A stretch of 64,000 bases of DNA from contig CM072812.1 of NCBI GenBank assembly GCA_037013495.1, positions 63,043,438 to 63,107,437 on the forward strand. The letters are read 5' to 3'. Below the pieces are notes generated by a model. The model worked only from the letters and a program-made list of their open reading frames with translations, had not been told where the DNA came from and did no database searches. This document shows, piece after piece, positions 10,952-22,600 of the stretch (position 1 is its first letter; every line of letters begins with the position of its first letter). The stretch is from Hippophae tibetana. Its lineage: Eukaryota > Streptophyta > Magnoliopsida > Rosales > Elaeagnaceae. The translations under genes were made by a program, and so were the position numbers.

Positions 10952-11055
10952 TGATAAATGCTCAAAAAACACTAAAATTACCATGATTTTATGCACATTA
11001 ATCAATTAATGTGCATAAAATCATGGTAATTTTAGTGCTTTTTGAGCACTCATCA
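10952..11055. repeat. 104-bp near-perfect palindrome
   Basis: Two arms of 51 bp (10952-11002 and 11005-11055) are reverse complements apart from three mismatches, with a 2-bp centre (CA). All three mismatches are A in the left arm against G in the right-arm complement. The left arm follows the polypurine tract of the plus-strand element. The right arm, read on the minus strand, follows antisense retroelement sequence. It may be two LTR ends joined head to head or a small foldback element. Confidence 0.9.
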
Positions 11056-11737
11056 ACTACCCACCATGGTTGCATCATTCCCTCCTCCATAAAGAAAGTT
11101 CATCCTCGAACTTGTGCTTTTTCAAGACTTATACCTAAGACCTAGCTTTAATACCAAACATAAGAACTGTAGCTAACTATTCCTTCCAAAAGCTTAAATT
11201 ATCAGTAGGGGGTACCAATATACTCTTATCTAGAACTGACACATTTTATCTAGGTTCAATGCCCACACCAAGTCACATGAATTTTACCCACCATGTGCCA
11301 CACAAGTCAGACTATATGACCCTTGGATGTTACCCAGCAAATGATATTAACCAAGGGATTTGGACCTAGCTAATTTTTAGATTATATTGCAAAGGGTTTC
11401 CCCACAAATCAATGGATATTACTCACCATTTATCTTTTGGGAAAGATGCAACAAGGAGGTGTTATTTCCCTGATTAGTCTAGCATAAATAACACCCTAAC
11501 AAAAATGGATATTACCCACCACAAATGCTTGGATGCTAAACAATACCACAAAGGTTGTCAACCCCTTAATAAGTTGCTTAAGTATTTATAACATAAAAAT
11601 AAACCCTAAGCTCTACTACATCATAGCCCTTGATCTCATCCAATGGTTGAAAATAAAAATAACCAAAGATCACAAAAGGTAGCAGAAGACATGGACCGAA
11701 ATATGGAGAAAAATGGGGGGAAGTTGAGAAACAGTAT
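11056..11737 (-). mobile_element. Antisense retroelement remnant with PBS-like and TATA-like motifs
   Basis: No long coding frame. On the minus strand TTATAAATACTT near 11580-11592 resembles a TATA box. TTTGGTATTAAAGC at 11145-11158 differs at two positions from the initiator-Met tRNA primer site TTTGGTATCAGAGC seen elsewhere in this window. Sequence after it on the minus strand (CAAGTTCGAGGATGAACTTT, near 11095-11115) resembles sequence I associate with plant gypsy elements. This suggests an LTR plus the start of its internal region, minus orientation, heavily decayed and separate from the element at 11738-14032. Confidence 0.35.
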
Positions 11738-12003
11738 TGATGCGGACCTTTTAGGCAAACAACCAAAGGACCCATGAAATCAAGGGAATTCAAACGATTG
11801 ATTTGTTGAGAACGTGTTGAATATGATCAAATTAGAACCCTAAGGAAACAAAGTCCTTAAAACCTAAATCTTGAGAAGCCACAAAGGATGATCACTCCTT
11901 TTGATAAGTCAAATTTATGCATTCAATCAAGAATACAATAAGGCAAAGCAAGAAGCTTTTTGAAATTTTTTTTTCATTAATGAATATTTGTTCTTCCTCC
12001 ATG
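11738..12003 (-). mobile_element. 3' LTR of a deleted chromovirus-like gypsy element
   Basis: About 260 bp matches 13764-14027 in the same orientation (CAAGGGAATTCAAACGATTG, GAACGTGTTGAATATGATCA, CATTCAATCAAGAA and CATTAATGAATATT are shared). On the minus strand it ends GCATCA at 11738. The inner boundary near 12000 is blurred because the protease coding sequence runs directly into it, evidently through a deletion that removed the rest of pol and the polypurine tract. Confidence 0.7.
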
Positions 12004-12587
12004 GTCAACTGAGCAATATGTGAGGAGTATACATTTGTGCCACATCACAAAGAACCCCATCTTCATATTTTCCAATTGAAAAAGGAACCCAAACTTGTTT
12101 GTTAACCTCCACTTCTCCACAATCATTCAGCTATGGTTGCTTGTACAATTTGGGATGCTTTTTGCCACTTTAAATTTAACCTTTCTACCATCAAGGTACT
12201 AGCAACATTAGTGCAGCTTGTACTATCAATAATTAATGCACATACTTTATCCTTCACATGGCATCTTGTGTGGAAAATATGATCATGGTGCTTGTCATCT
12301 TCTTTATCATTAGGCTGTATATTCTGGACTCTCTTTGTGACAAGTGAATCTCTATACACATCTTCTTCCATTTCAACAATAGAACAATCCTTCACTAGTT
12401 GTATCTCTTCATCACATGAATTGACACTTTTGATTTCTCCATTTGTCTGTACAACCATGATCCTTTTGTCCCATTTATAACTTACTCTCTCTTCTATTAT
12501 GAAATCAGCATCTTCTTCCTTGAGCTCATGTTTTCTATGTCTTCTTTTATATAATTTAGAACAGTAATAAATCATCCAACATTGCAT
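12004..12587 (-). pseudogene. Gag C-terminus and protease remnant, chromovirus-like gypsy
   Basis: A 154-codon minus-strand frame (12587-12123) carries WDKRIMVVQTNGEI, an acidic spacer, IFHTRCHVKDKVCALIID, then STSCTNVASTLMVERLNL. The last part is the aspartic protease of a plant chromovirus-type gypsy element: the catalytic Asp is retained and STSC stands where GGSC or SGSC is usual. A frameshift near 12140 and a TAG follow, after which LNDCGEVEVNKQV, PFSIGKYEDGVLCDV and HILLS continue the same domain to about 12010, including a TGA just before PW. The region normally between the Gag start and this point is missing. Not functional. Confidence 0.8.
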
Positions 12588-12669
12588 TCATCCTCTTAAA
12601 TTGATCACGAACAGATTTGATGAAGAATTTCAAGTTAATCTCTTGTGGTTCTCCTCCTTCCTTACTCAT
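12560..12669 (-). pseudogene. Gag N-terminus remnant of the same gypsy element
   Basis: The ATG at 12669-12667 starts a short frame, MSKEGGEPQEINLKFFIK, followed by SVRDQFKRMNAMLDDLL. It resembles the start of chromovirus Gag, which typically has an RMN-x-x-LD helix near residue 30. The frame ends at a stop near 12560 and a different frame then enters the protease region, so most of Gag is deleted. Confidence 0.55.
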
Positions 12670-13749
12670 GTTGTCAACTTGTAAAATAAAATGAGATAAT
12701 CCATGCACACCCTCACATGTTTGCTCTCAAATAAGACTGTTAATACTCCTTTTTTCACACTATTTTTTTCTCTCTCTTTTCTACACTAATTTTTTCATTT
12801 TTTTACGACACAAAGGTCACACTAACCTCTTTTGTGTTCTTAACAAATTCAAAAATTCAACTAATCTCAAGAAGTAACCTTTTATAGGTAATAATCTCAA
12901 ATTCATAATTTTGAAAGAACTTAATTGCAAAGTATGACAAAAGGAAAATCCAAAGAGGGCTCTAAAGAAAGACTCTTAACAAGGAGGACTCTAAAGAAAT
13001 ACTCTTGAACAAGGAAGAATTTATAGAAAGACTCTTGACCAAGGAGGACTCTAAAGAAAGCTTCTCTTGATCAAAGAGGATTCTATAAGAAGACTCTTGA
13101 CCAAACAGTATTCTATAAGAAGAATTCTTTTTTTTTCTTTTTTTTCTTTTTCTTACTGCTAATACTGCTGTTATGAATATAAAAATTACAAGAAAAAAAA
13201 TTCACAACCCTAATGAGCAAGAACCGAAAACAACACAAAAAGCGGCGACAAATCTTTATCCCCTCGGTAAGTGGTCTAAACGACGAAATTTGGGGTCACA
13301 AAAGGTATGGAGCGCAGGAAAATAATATTTTTAATCATCAAAATTGAAAAGAGCTTCAATTTGATATATTATATTAGTCGTTTCATTACTTGAGTCAAAA
13401 GTTATGGTTGTTTAAAGTTACAACTCCGATTTATCAAAATTGTTTTTTTCAAACTAAAAACAGCAACCTCTTCTCTATTTTTTCCTTTATTTCTTAAGAA
13501 CAAAGATGATTGAACACAAAAAAAAAATCAAGAAAAATATTCGAAGAATTCAAAGAAAACTACGAAACAAAATCCAAATACGAAAACAACGACAACAAGA
13601 TTGAAATAAAACACAACACTCAAAAGGACGATTTTTTTTGTGATTTGTGACTCAAGAATGCAAAAAACAATCAAAGGATGATTTTTTTTTAAATCTAAAA
13701 TTTAAAACAAAAATAGACGAATATAGATAACCTATTTTCAGCAACCAAA
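12670..13749 (-). other. 5' leader of the deleted gypsy element
   Basis: No coding sequence. On the minus strand this lies between the primer-binding-site remnant and the Gag start, as expected of an untranslated leader. The part from 13206 to 13749 is homologous to the bulk of every unit in tandem array 1 (GAACCGAAAACAACACAAAA, GGTAAGTGGTCTAAACGA and GAAAACTACGAAACAAAATC all recur there). The part from 12670 to 13200 is not in the array and includes a 30-bp minisatellite. Confidence 0.6.
12951..13129. repeat. 30-bp minisatellite, six copies
   Basis: Six head-to-tail copies start at 12951, 12980, 13010, 13040, 13072 and 13102, built on CAAGGAGGACTCTAAAGAAA plus NNCTCTTGA. Lengths are 28 to 32 bp. 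It lies inside the leader of the deleted gypsy element. Confidence 0.85.
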
Positions 13750-13763
13750 GCTCTAATATGAAA
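13750..13763 (-). promoter_or_regulatory. Decayed primer-binding site for initiator Met tRNA
   Basis: GCTCTAATATGAAA (plus strand) aligns with GCTCTGATACCAAA found intact in array units, the complement of the TGGTATCAGAGC primer site. It sits directly inside the 5' LTR end at 13764, where a primer-binding site belongs. Three substitutions separate it from the consensus. Confidence 0.6.
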
Positions 13764-14032
13764 TGATTTGGACCCTTTAGGCGAATAACCTAGGAACCCA
13801 CGAACTCAAGGGAATTCAAACGATTGATTTGCTAAGAACGTGTTGAATATGATCATATTAGAACCCTAAGGAAAAAAAATCTTTAAAACCCAAATCTTGA
13901 GACGCCACAAAGGATGGTCACTCCCTTTGATAAGTAGAATTCAAGCATTCAATCAAGAACACAAGAAGGCAAAGCACGAAGCTTTCTAAAATTCTCTTTT
14001 CATTAATGAATATTCGTTTTTTCTGCATTACA
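13764..14032 (-). mobile_element. 5' LTR of the deleted gypsy element
   Basis: Partner of 11738-12003. On the minus strand it starts with TG at 14032 (TGTAATGCAG) or 14027 (TGCAG) and ends at 13764 next to the primer site. The segment 13764-13869 recurs in every unit of array 1; the remaining LTR part does not. Confidence 0.7.
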
Positions 14033-14037
14033 TAGCT

Positions 14038-15650
14038 TGATGAGCGAAAACCGGCATCGCTGATTCTTGCCAATACTTTGGTTTTAATATTTGTAAAACT
14101 CTCGCAAGTGCACGAATCATTTCGCAGAAAATGATAAGTATACTCCCAAGGTCGATATAAGGAAGGAATGTGTGTGGTTTTTAATTTATTATTCAAACTT
14201 TTAAAAATAAAATTAAATCCTAAACATCCTATCACGATATTTTAGGGTTTTGTATTTTTAATCTACTTACATAAAATTAAACATAGATTCAATAAACATT
14301 TATGCAAATTTTATCATTTATAATGGTGGAGTATTTATGGATATAATAACTAAGTAATTATGCTTGCTCATATTAATTAGGTTATTAAAGATATGAATTG
14401 ATATTTATTGATTCTCCCTTTTTGTATGAATACCACCTTTGGTGGGGTTAGATATTCTTTGTTAACTAAACAAATCAATTAACACCTATGGGTGGGGTTG
14501 ATAACTAATTTGCTTAATTAAATTAATTCCTTTTTCTAAGAGATTGAAAATGAACCATTTAAATGCCACCTTTTGTGGGTTAGATAGTTTAAACTTTATT
14601 CAAGGTGTCCAAATTAAACCTAAGAATTTAGTTATCCGAGTACTAACTTTCAAGTTTTAAAACCACTACTGAAAACATGTTGTCAATACATTTTCAGATA
14701 ATAATTCTTATAAAAACTTTTGAAATAGAGCTTCACTCTAACTACCGGGCGATTGTACCAACAAATAAAAGAGCACTACTCTAAATCAGACCGGATAACT
14801 AAACCTTAAAATCTAATTTTCAAGTTTAAGTTTGTAATGAAAAATAATATATTTCTCTCTAACATTCTTAATATAAAATCTTGAATAAAAATAAAATCAA
14901 TTCATTTTAGAGATTTTCACCTATTTAATATTTCGCAAGCATAACAACGTTATTATTACATCATGTTTATAAACAGCGAGCAGAGTTAAATTTAATCAAA
15001 GAAAAATTAAATATAACATGTAAGAATAAAGCATAAAAAATAACTGTAAAGAAAATAAAATCCTTACAGAACTTCGATGCTATTCCCGTTGCTGGAAAAC
15101 CTCTAAGCAGAATTTGCACTCCTATTTATTGACTAAAAAAGCTAACAAATTACAAAAACATAACTAGTTCTTCCCAAAAAGGGAAGAACTCTAAAACTAA
15201 GATAAATTAACTAAGAAAAGCTAAAAACTAAGAAAAACTAAAAAAACTAAAAAATCTAAGAAAAGAGAGAAAGAAAGAGAGAAGAGAATGTGTTTTGAGG
15301 TGTGTTTAGAAGTATATTGTGAAAACGCGGAGTGGAATTGCTAACGTCATTGATGATGTCAGCATGACTTCATGGGGGCAGCTGCGCGCGAAAATGGGGG
15401 GAAATGGGCAGCGGCGCGCGCGGATAGCACCAGGGGCACGCCACCAGGGCGCACAGGCACTCACGGACAAGCAGCAGCGCGCAGGGGCACGCACGGAAAG
15501 ACAGCATGGTGCACGCAGGTGTGGGCGTGGACTGCAGCATGGCGCGCGCGGGGCTCGGCGCGGCTGGGCGGCGTGGCGGCGCGATTTTCTCCTTTTTGAC
15601 ATTTTTGACCTTTTTGACCAATTTTGTCTAATTTTTCCATATTTGTTAAC
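14038..15650 (-). mobile_element. Unclassified LTR-like segment
   Basis: No supportable gene. Read on the minus strand, it ends with GTGCACTTGCGAGAG and CGCTCATCA at 14038, much like the segment at 34516 (ACACTTGCGAAAA, GCATCA). It is separated from the preceding LTR by only five bases (TAGCT). The body is AT-rich with several GGTGGGG-containing stretches (14440-14600). The minus-strand 5' part holds a GC-rich island (15365-15595). A long LTR of a retrotransposon is the best guess; the right boundary is where NUMT sequence begins. Confidence 0.4.
15365..15595. other. GC-rich, CpG-dense island
   Basis: About 230 bp at roughly 70 percent GC in a window that is otherwise strongly AT-rich, with many GCGCGC runs (GCGCGCGCGG near 15413, GGCGCGCGCGGGGCTCGGCG near 15541). 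Open frames of 75-130 codons cross it on both strands, but they are Ala/Arg/Pro-rich, shifted against each other and without recognisable domains, so I treat them as composition artefacts. Confidence 0.75.
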
Positions 15651-16315
15651 CTTTCCTCATAAAGCCAAGCCCCAAGACAAGGTACAATTGTTGGGAAGGG
15701 GACATGATTAATAGAACCTGGCTGGATTTGGGCTAGGATAGTTGCGCCCATTTCTAACCAATTCTGAAAAGGTTCATTCATGCTGGAGAGAGCATCCCTA
15801 CTTAGTGATCGGTCTGCTAATTCATGCAAATCCAAAGAAGTTATAACGGATGAGCCACATGGATTGAAACTTGCACGAGTGGTTGTGGTTTGGCTTTCCT
15901 GAGGTATCTAATAATTTGGCTTCTACTCGACATTCGCGAACCTCTCCTAACTATTTCCCATTTATTCCGAAATAATCTTTTTAGGAGGGACAATTTTACA
16001 TATTTCTACCAAATCCTTCTATTATTAAGTATTATTGGTACCATTTCGATGTGTTTTGATTCTTTTGAACAAGAGAGGTTTGATGCTTTTGAATCCATTA
16101 TATTAATTCCACTTCCTCCTCATAGTATGCTCTTGATGATCTCGTCTCATGATTCATTTTCCTTGTATTTACCTATTGAACCTCAAAGTTCATGTTTTTA
16201 TGTGATTGCAGCATCAAAAAGAAAGTTTGAATTTTCCATGAAAGATGGCTCAAAATATTTGATCTTAGGTGCATTTCCCTCAAGAATATTACTATTTGGG
16301 TAAGACTAGACAAAT
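15650..16315 (+). pseudogene. nad2: NUMT: nad2 intron 1 end, exon 2 and start of the next intron
   Basis: Mitochondrial DNA inserted in the nucleus. From about 15906 to 16299 the plus strand encodes the part of NADH dehydrogenase subunit 2 with PLLTISHLFRNNLFRRDNF, TISMCFDSFEQERFDAFES, CFYVIAASKRKFEF and KYLILGAF. In plant mitochondria this is exon 2 (about 390 bp). Pro and Ser stand where the mature protein has Leu (for example IEPQSSCFYV), as expected of unedited mitochondrial DNA. Upstream, 15852-15884 (GAGCC, a central GAAAC bulge region, GAGTGGTT) fits domain V of a group II intron. Downstream, GTAAGACTAGAC at about 16300 could be the 5' end of the following trans-spliced intron. The insertion ends at about 16315 against tandem array 1. 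There is no start codon or complete protein, so it is a pseudogene. Confidence 0.92.
15852..15884 (+). ncRNA. Group II intron domain V remnant (nad2 intron 1)
   Basis: A GAGCC start, a loop with GAAAC, and a GAGTGGTT end can pair as the short catalytic hairpin of group II introns, about 20 nt upstream of nad2 exon 2. In mitochondria this domain is part of the splicing core; here it is a relic within nuclear DNA. Confidence 0.6.
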
Positions 16316-16622
16316 CCTTCATTTTTTTTAAACTTTGAAATGCAGTTGCTCTCATCTTTTTTTTTTTGAAGAACAAAGATTAATTGAATACATAAAAAAT
16401 AAGAAGAAAAGGATAAAAAGAATTTAAAGAAAACTACGAAACGAAATCCAAAGACGAAAACAAAGGCAACAAAATTTAAAGAAAACACAAGACTTGAAAG
16501 AAAACTTTTTTTTTGTGATATTAGACTCAAGAACGCAGAAAACAAACAAAGAACAATTTTTTTTAAATATAAAATTAAAAAATAGATAGATGAAGATAGA
16601 TAACCTATTTTTAGCAACCAAA

Positions 16623-16636
16623 GCTCTGATACCAAA
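16623..16636 (-). promoter_or_regulatory. Intact initiator-Met primer-binding site in array 1
   Basis: GCTCTGATACCAAA on the plus strand is TTTGGTATCAGAGC on the minus strand, the site complementary to the 3' end of plant initiator Met tRNA that primes reverse transcription of many plant LTR elements. Identical copies occur at 25783-25796 and 26432-26445; other units have one or more substitutions, most often GCTCTAATACCAAA. Confidence 0.8.
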
Positions 16637-19600
16637 TGATGTGAACCTTTTTGGTGAACAACCTAGGAACCAATGAACTCAAAGGAATAGAAGCAATTGA
16701 ATTGCTAAGAACGTGCTGAACATGATAAGATTAGAAAAAAAAGAACAAGAACCGAAAACAATACAAAAAGGTGCAACAAAACTTTAAGACCTTGATAAGT
16801 AATATAAACGATAATATGGGCTCAAAAACGGGGGAAAACGAACTAATTCATTGTTTTATTTTCAAGAATTGAAAGAGCTTCGATTGAATATATTAAAGTA
16901 GTCGTTATGATGCACAAATTAAAAGTTATAACCTTTTAAAATTTCGACGCCATTTTATCACTTTTTTTAAAAATTTGAACTACAACATCTCTCTTCATTT
17001 TTTTTATTTTTATTTATAAAGCATAAAGATAGATTGAACACAGAAAAAAGGATGTGAAAAAGATACAAAGAATTTAAAGAAAACTACGAAATAAAATCTA
17101 AAAATGAAAACAATGACAAAAAATTTGAAAGAAAACACAAGACGTGAAAGACGAAATTTCTTTTTTCTTTCTTTGCGATATGTGACTCAAGAATGCAGAT
17201 AAAATCAAAGAAATAATTTTTTGAATCTAAAATTCAAAAAATAGATAGATGTAGATAGATAACCTGTTTTCAGTAACCAAGGTTCTGTTACCAAATTATG
17301 CAGATCCATTAGTTGAAAAACCTAGGAACCCAAGAACTAAAAGGATTAGCAGCGATTGAATTGATAAGAATGTGTTAAAGATGATCAGATTAGAACCCTA
17401 AAGAACAAAAACAATGCAAAAAGGTGCGACAAAACTTTAAGAGCTCCCTAAGGAGTGTAAATGATGGAATTTGGGCTTAAAAACACAAAACAAGGTACTA
17501 ATGCATTATTTTATTTTTGATAATTGAAACGAGCATCGATTTGATATATTATAATAGTCTTTTCTTTACACGATTTAAAAGTTATCACCATTTAAAGTTG
17601 TACCGTGAAATTATCATTTTTTTTAACTTTGAAATGCAACTGCCCGCATTTTTTTTAAAGAACAAAGTTAGATTGAACATAGAAAAAAAAGAACACGAAA
17701 AAAATAAAAATATTTAAAGAAAACTATGAAATGAAATCCAATGATGGAAAAAAAGGCAACAAAATTTAAAGAAAACACAAGACTTGAAAGACAAAATTTA
17801 TTTCTTTTTTTGTGATATTAGACTCAAGAATGCATAAAACAAGCAAAGAAAAAATTTGTTTTTAAATCTAAAAATAAAAAAACAGATAGATGAAGATAGA
17901 TAATATGTTTTTAGCAACAAAGGCTCTAATACCAAATGATGCGGACCCTTTTGGTGAAAAACCTCGGAACCAATGAACTCAAAGAAGAAGGAGAAATTGA
18001 ATTGCTAAGAATGTGTTGAACATGATTAGATTGGAACACTAAAGAACAAGTAGCGAAAACAACACAAAAAGGTGGGATAAAACTTTAAGACCTCGATAAG
18101 TAGTATAAACGATGGAATTTGGGCTCTAAAACAAGAGAAAAGGAACTAATTCATCGTTGTATTTTTAGGAATTTAAATAGCTTCAATTTAATATATTATA
18201 GTAGCCATTCTGATGCACGAATTAAAAGTTATAACATTTTAAAGTTTCAATACCATTTTATCACTTTTTTTAAATAACTTTGACCGGTATCACCTCTCTT
18301 CATTTCTTTTCTTGTTTTTATAAAGAATAAAGATAGATTGAATACCAAAAAAAGAACGAGAAAAGGATATAAAGAATTTAAAGAAATATATGAAACAAAA
18401 TCCAAAGACGAAAACAATGACAAAAAATTGAAAGAAAAACAAGACTTGAAGGACGAAATTTCTTTTTGTTTTTGTTTTTGGTGATATGTGACTGAAGAAA
18501 GCTGAAAAAAATAAAAGAAACAATGTTTTTTAAATCTAAAATTCAAAAAATAGATACATGAAGATATATAACATGTTTTATGCAACCAAGGCTTTCATTA
18601 AAAATGATGCGGATCCAATAGTTAAAAAACTTAGGAACTTAGGAACCCAAAGGAATAGGAACAATTGAATTGCTAAGAACGTGTTAATGATGTTCATATT
18701 AGATCCCTAAAAAACAAGAACCAAAAACAACGCAAAAATGTGCAATAAAATTTAAAGAGCTCACTAAGGAGTGTAAATGATGGAATTTGGGCTCAAAAAT
18801 GCAGAGGAAGGAACTAATTCATCATTTGTTTTTTTTTTGTAATCAAAATGAGCATCAAATTTGATATATTATAATAGTCATTTCTATGCACTTATTAAAA
18901 GTTATAACTGTTTAAATTTTTACCGCGAATTTATCAATTTTGTTTTGAAACTTTGAAATGCAATTGCTCTCATCTATTTTTTTGAAGAACAAAATTATAT
19001 TGAACACAAAAAAAAAATAACACGAAAAATATAAAAAGAACTTAAAGACAACTATGAAACAAAATCCAAAAACGAAAACAAAGGCAACAAAATTTAAAGA
19101 AAACACAAGACTTGAAAGAGAAAACTTATCTTTTTTTGGGGATATTAGACTTAAGAACGTAGAAAACAAGTAAAGAACAATTTTTTTTAAATCTAAAATT
19201 AAAAAAATAAATAGATGAAGAAAAATAACTTGTTTTTAGCAACCAAGGCTATGATACCAAATGATGCGACCATTTTGATGAACAACCTAAGAACCAATGA
19301 ACTCAAAGGAATAGGAGCAATTGAATTGCTAAGAACGTGTTGAACATGATCAGATTAGAACAATAAAGAACAAGAACCGAAAATAACACAAAAGGTGTGA
19401 CAAAACTTTAAGACCTCAATATATAGTATAAATGATGGAATTTGGCCTCAAAAACGTAGAGGAAGGTATGATCGTTTAAAGTTGTAATGCCAATTTAACA
19501 TTTTTTTTAAACTATGAAATGCAGTTGCTCTCATCTTTTTTTTTTGAAGAAAAATATATGTCGAACATAGAAAAAAAGAACAAGAAAAAGATACAAAGAA

Positions 19601-22600
19601 TTTAAAGAAAACTACGAAACAAAATCCAAAAATAACAAAATTTAAAGAAAACACAAGACTTGAATGACGAAATTTCATTCTTTTTTTGTGATATTAGACT
19701 AAGGAATGTAAAAAACAAGTAAATAAGGATTCTTTTTAAAATCTAAAATTCAAAAAATAGATACATGAAGATAGATAACATGTTTTCAGCAACCAAGGCT
19801 CTAATACCAAATGATGCGGATCCATTAGTTAAAAAACCTAAGAACCCAGGAACTCAAAGGAATAGGAACGATTTAATTGCTAACAACACAAAAATGTGTG
19901 ACAAAATTTAAAGAGCTTACTAATGAGTATAAATAATGAAATTTGGGCTCAAAAACACAAAGGAAGGAACAAATACATCATTTGGTTTTCTATATTCAAA
20001 ATGAGCATCAATTTGATATATTATAATAGTCGTTTCTATGCACAAATTAAAAGTTATAACCGTTTAAATTTGTACCGCGAATTTATCAATTTTTTTAAAC
20101 TATGAAATGCAGCTGCTCTAATCTTTTTTTTAGAACAAAAATAAATTGAACACAGAAAAAAAAAGAACAAGGCAAAGATACAAAGAATTTAAATAAAACT
20201 ACTGAACGAAATCCAAAGACAACAAAATTTCAAGAAAACACAAGACTTGAATGACGAATTTTTTTTTTGTGATATTAGACTAAGGAAAATAGAACACAAG
20301 TAAAAAAGGATATTTTTAAATCTAAAATTCAAACAATAGATACATTAAGATAGATAACATGTTTTCAGCAACGAAGGCTCTAATACCAAATGATGTAGAT
20401 CCATTAGTTAAAAAACCTAAGAATCCAGGAACTCAAAGGAATAGAAATGATTGAATTGCTAACAACGCAAAAATGTCCGAAAAAGTTTAAAGAGCTCGCT
20501 AAGGAGTGTAAATGATGGAATTTGGGCTCAAAAATGTAGAGGAAGGAACTAATGCATCATTTGGTTTTTTGTATTTGAAATGATCATGAATTTGATATAT
20601 TATAATAGTCGTTTCTATGCACAAATTAAAAGTTATAAGCGTTTTAATTTGTACCGTGAATTTATCAAAAAAATTTAAACTATGAAATGCAGCTGCTCTA
20701 ATTTTTTAAAACAAAAATAGATTGAACACAAAAAAAAGAACAAGAAAAAGATACAAAGAATTTAAAGAAAACTACGGAACGAAATCCAATGACAGAATAA
20801 AAGGCAACAAAATTTAAAGAAAAAACAAGACTTGAGAGACAACATTTCTTTCTTTTTTGTGATATTAGACTCAAGAACCAATGAAATCAAAGGAGAAGGA
20901 GTAATTGAATTGCTAAGAACGTTTTAAACATGGTCAGATTAGAACATTAAAGGTGCAACAAAACTTTAAGATCTCGGTAAGTAATGTAAACAATGGAATT
21001 TGGGCTCAAATATTAGGGAAAACGAACTAATTCATTGTTGTATTTTTAGGAATTTAAAGAGCTTCAAGTGAATATATTATAGTAGTCATTCTGATGCACA
21101 AATTTAAAGTTATAACCTTTTAAAGTATTAAGGCCAATTTATCACTTTTTTTATAAACTTTGAACTACAACAACTCTCTTCATTTTTTTTCTTTTCTTTT
21201 TATAAAGTATAAAGATAGATTAAACATAAAATGAACATGAAAATGATACAAAGAATTTAAAGAAAACTATGAAACAAAATCCAAAGACAAAAACAACGAC
21301 AAAAAATTTGAAAGAAAATACAAGACTTGAAGGACAAAATTTATTTTTTCTTTTTTTCGATATGTGACTCAAGAACGCAGAAAAAAACAAAGAAAGAATT
21401 TTTTTTAAATCTAAAATTCAAAAAATATATAGATGAAGATAGATAACCTGTTTTCAACAACCAAAACTCTGATACCAAATTATGTGAATCCATTAGTTAA
21501 AAAACCTAGGAAGCCTAAATGAATTGCTAAGAATGTTTTAAAGATTATCATATTAGAAGGCTAAAGAATAAGAACCAAATACAACGCAAAAAGGTGCAAC
21601 AAAACTTTAAGAGCTCGCTAAGGAGTGTAAATGATAGAATTTGGGCTCAAAAATGCAGAGGAAGGAACTAATGCATTTTTTTGTTTTTTGTAATTGAAAT
21701 GAGCATCTATTTGATATATTATAATAGTCATTTTGATGCACGAATTAAAAGGTATAATCATTTAAAATTGTACGCTAATTTATCATTTTTTTAAACTATG
21801 AAATGTAGCTGCTCTCATCTTTTTTTTTAGGAACAAAGATAGATTGAACACAGACAATAAAGAATAGGAAAAAGATGCGAATAATTTAAGAAAAAACTAC
21901 GAAAATAAATCCAAAGACGAAAACAACGACAAAAAAATTTAAAGAAAACACGGGACTTGAAAGTCGATTTTTTTTAGATATGTGACTCAAGAACGCAGAA
22001 AACAAGCAAAGAACGAATTCTTTTAAAATCTAAAATTCAAAAAATAGATAGATGAAGATAGATAACATGTTTTCATCAACCAAGGCTGTGATACAAAAGG
22101 ATGCGAATCCATTAGTTAAAAATCCTAGGATTCCAAGAACTCAAAGGAATAGGAACAATTAAATTGCTAAGAATGTATCGAATATGATCAAATTATAATA
22201 GTAAAGAACAAGAACCGAAAATAACACAAAAATGTGCAACAAATCTTTAAGACCTCAGTAAGTAGTTTAAACGGTGAAACTTGGGCTCAAAAATGGGGGA
22301 AAAGGAACTAATTGATCATTTTATTTTTAGGAATTGAAATTTTCTTTGATTTAATATATTATAGTAGTCGTTTCAATGCATGAATTAAAATTTATAACCT
22401 TTTAAAGTTACAACGCCAATCTATCACTTTGTTAACTTTTGTACTATAGCAGATCTGATCCTTTTTACTTTTTCTTATAAAGAATAAAGATAGATTGAAA
22501 ACAGATAAAAGAACAAGAAACATTTACAAAGAATTTTAAGAAAAACTATGAAACAAATTCCAAATACGAAAACAACGACAATAAAATTGAAAGAAAATAG

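Noticed and set aside
13206..13213. AACCCTAA as an interstitial telomere motif
   Set aside because: Only isolated single copies are present, not a tandem CCCTAAA run. It matters here only as the microhomology at the array 1 junction.
15306..15835. Ala/Arg/Pro-rich frames on both strands across the GC-rich island
   Set aside because: High GC content removes stop codons in all frames. The frames overlap each other, join unrelated blocks (LTR-like and NUMT) and have no known motif.
15890..16303. A functional nuclear nad2 gene
   Set aside because: Only exon 2 is present with intron remnants, many substitutions at conserved positions and no targeting sequence, so it is a NUMT pseudogene.
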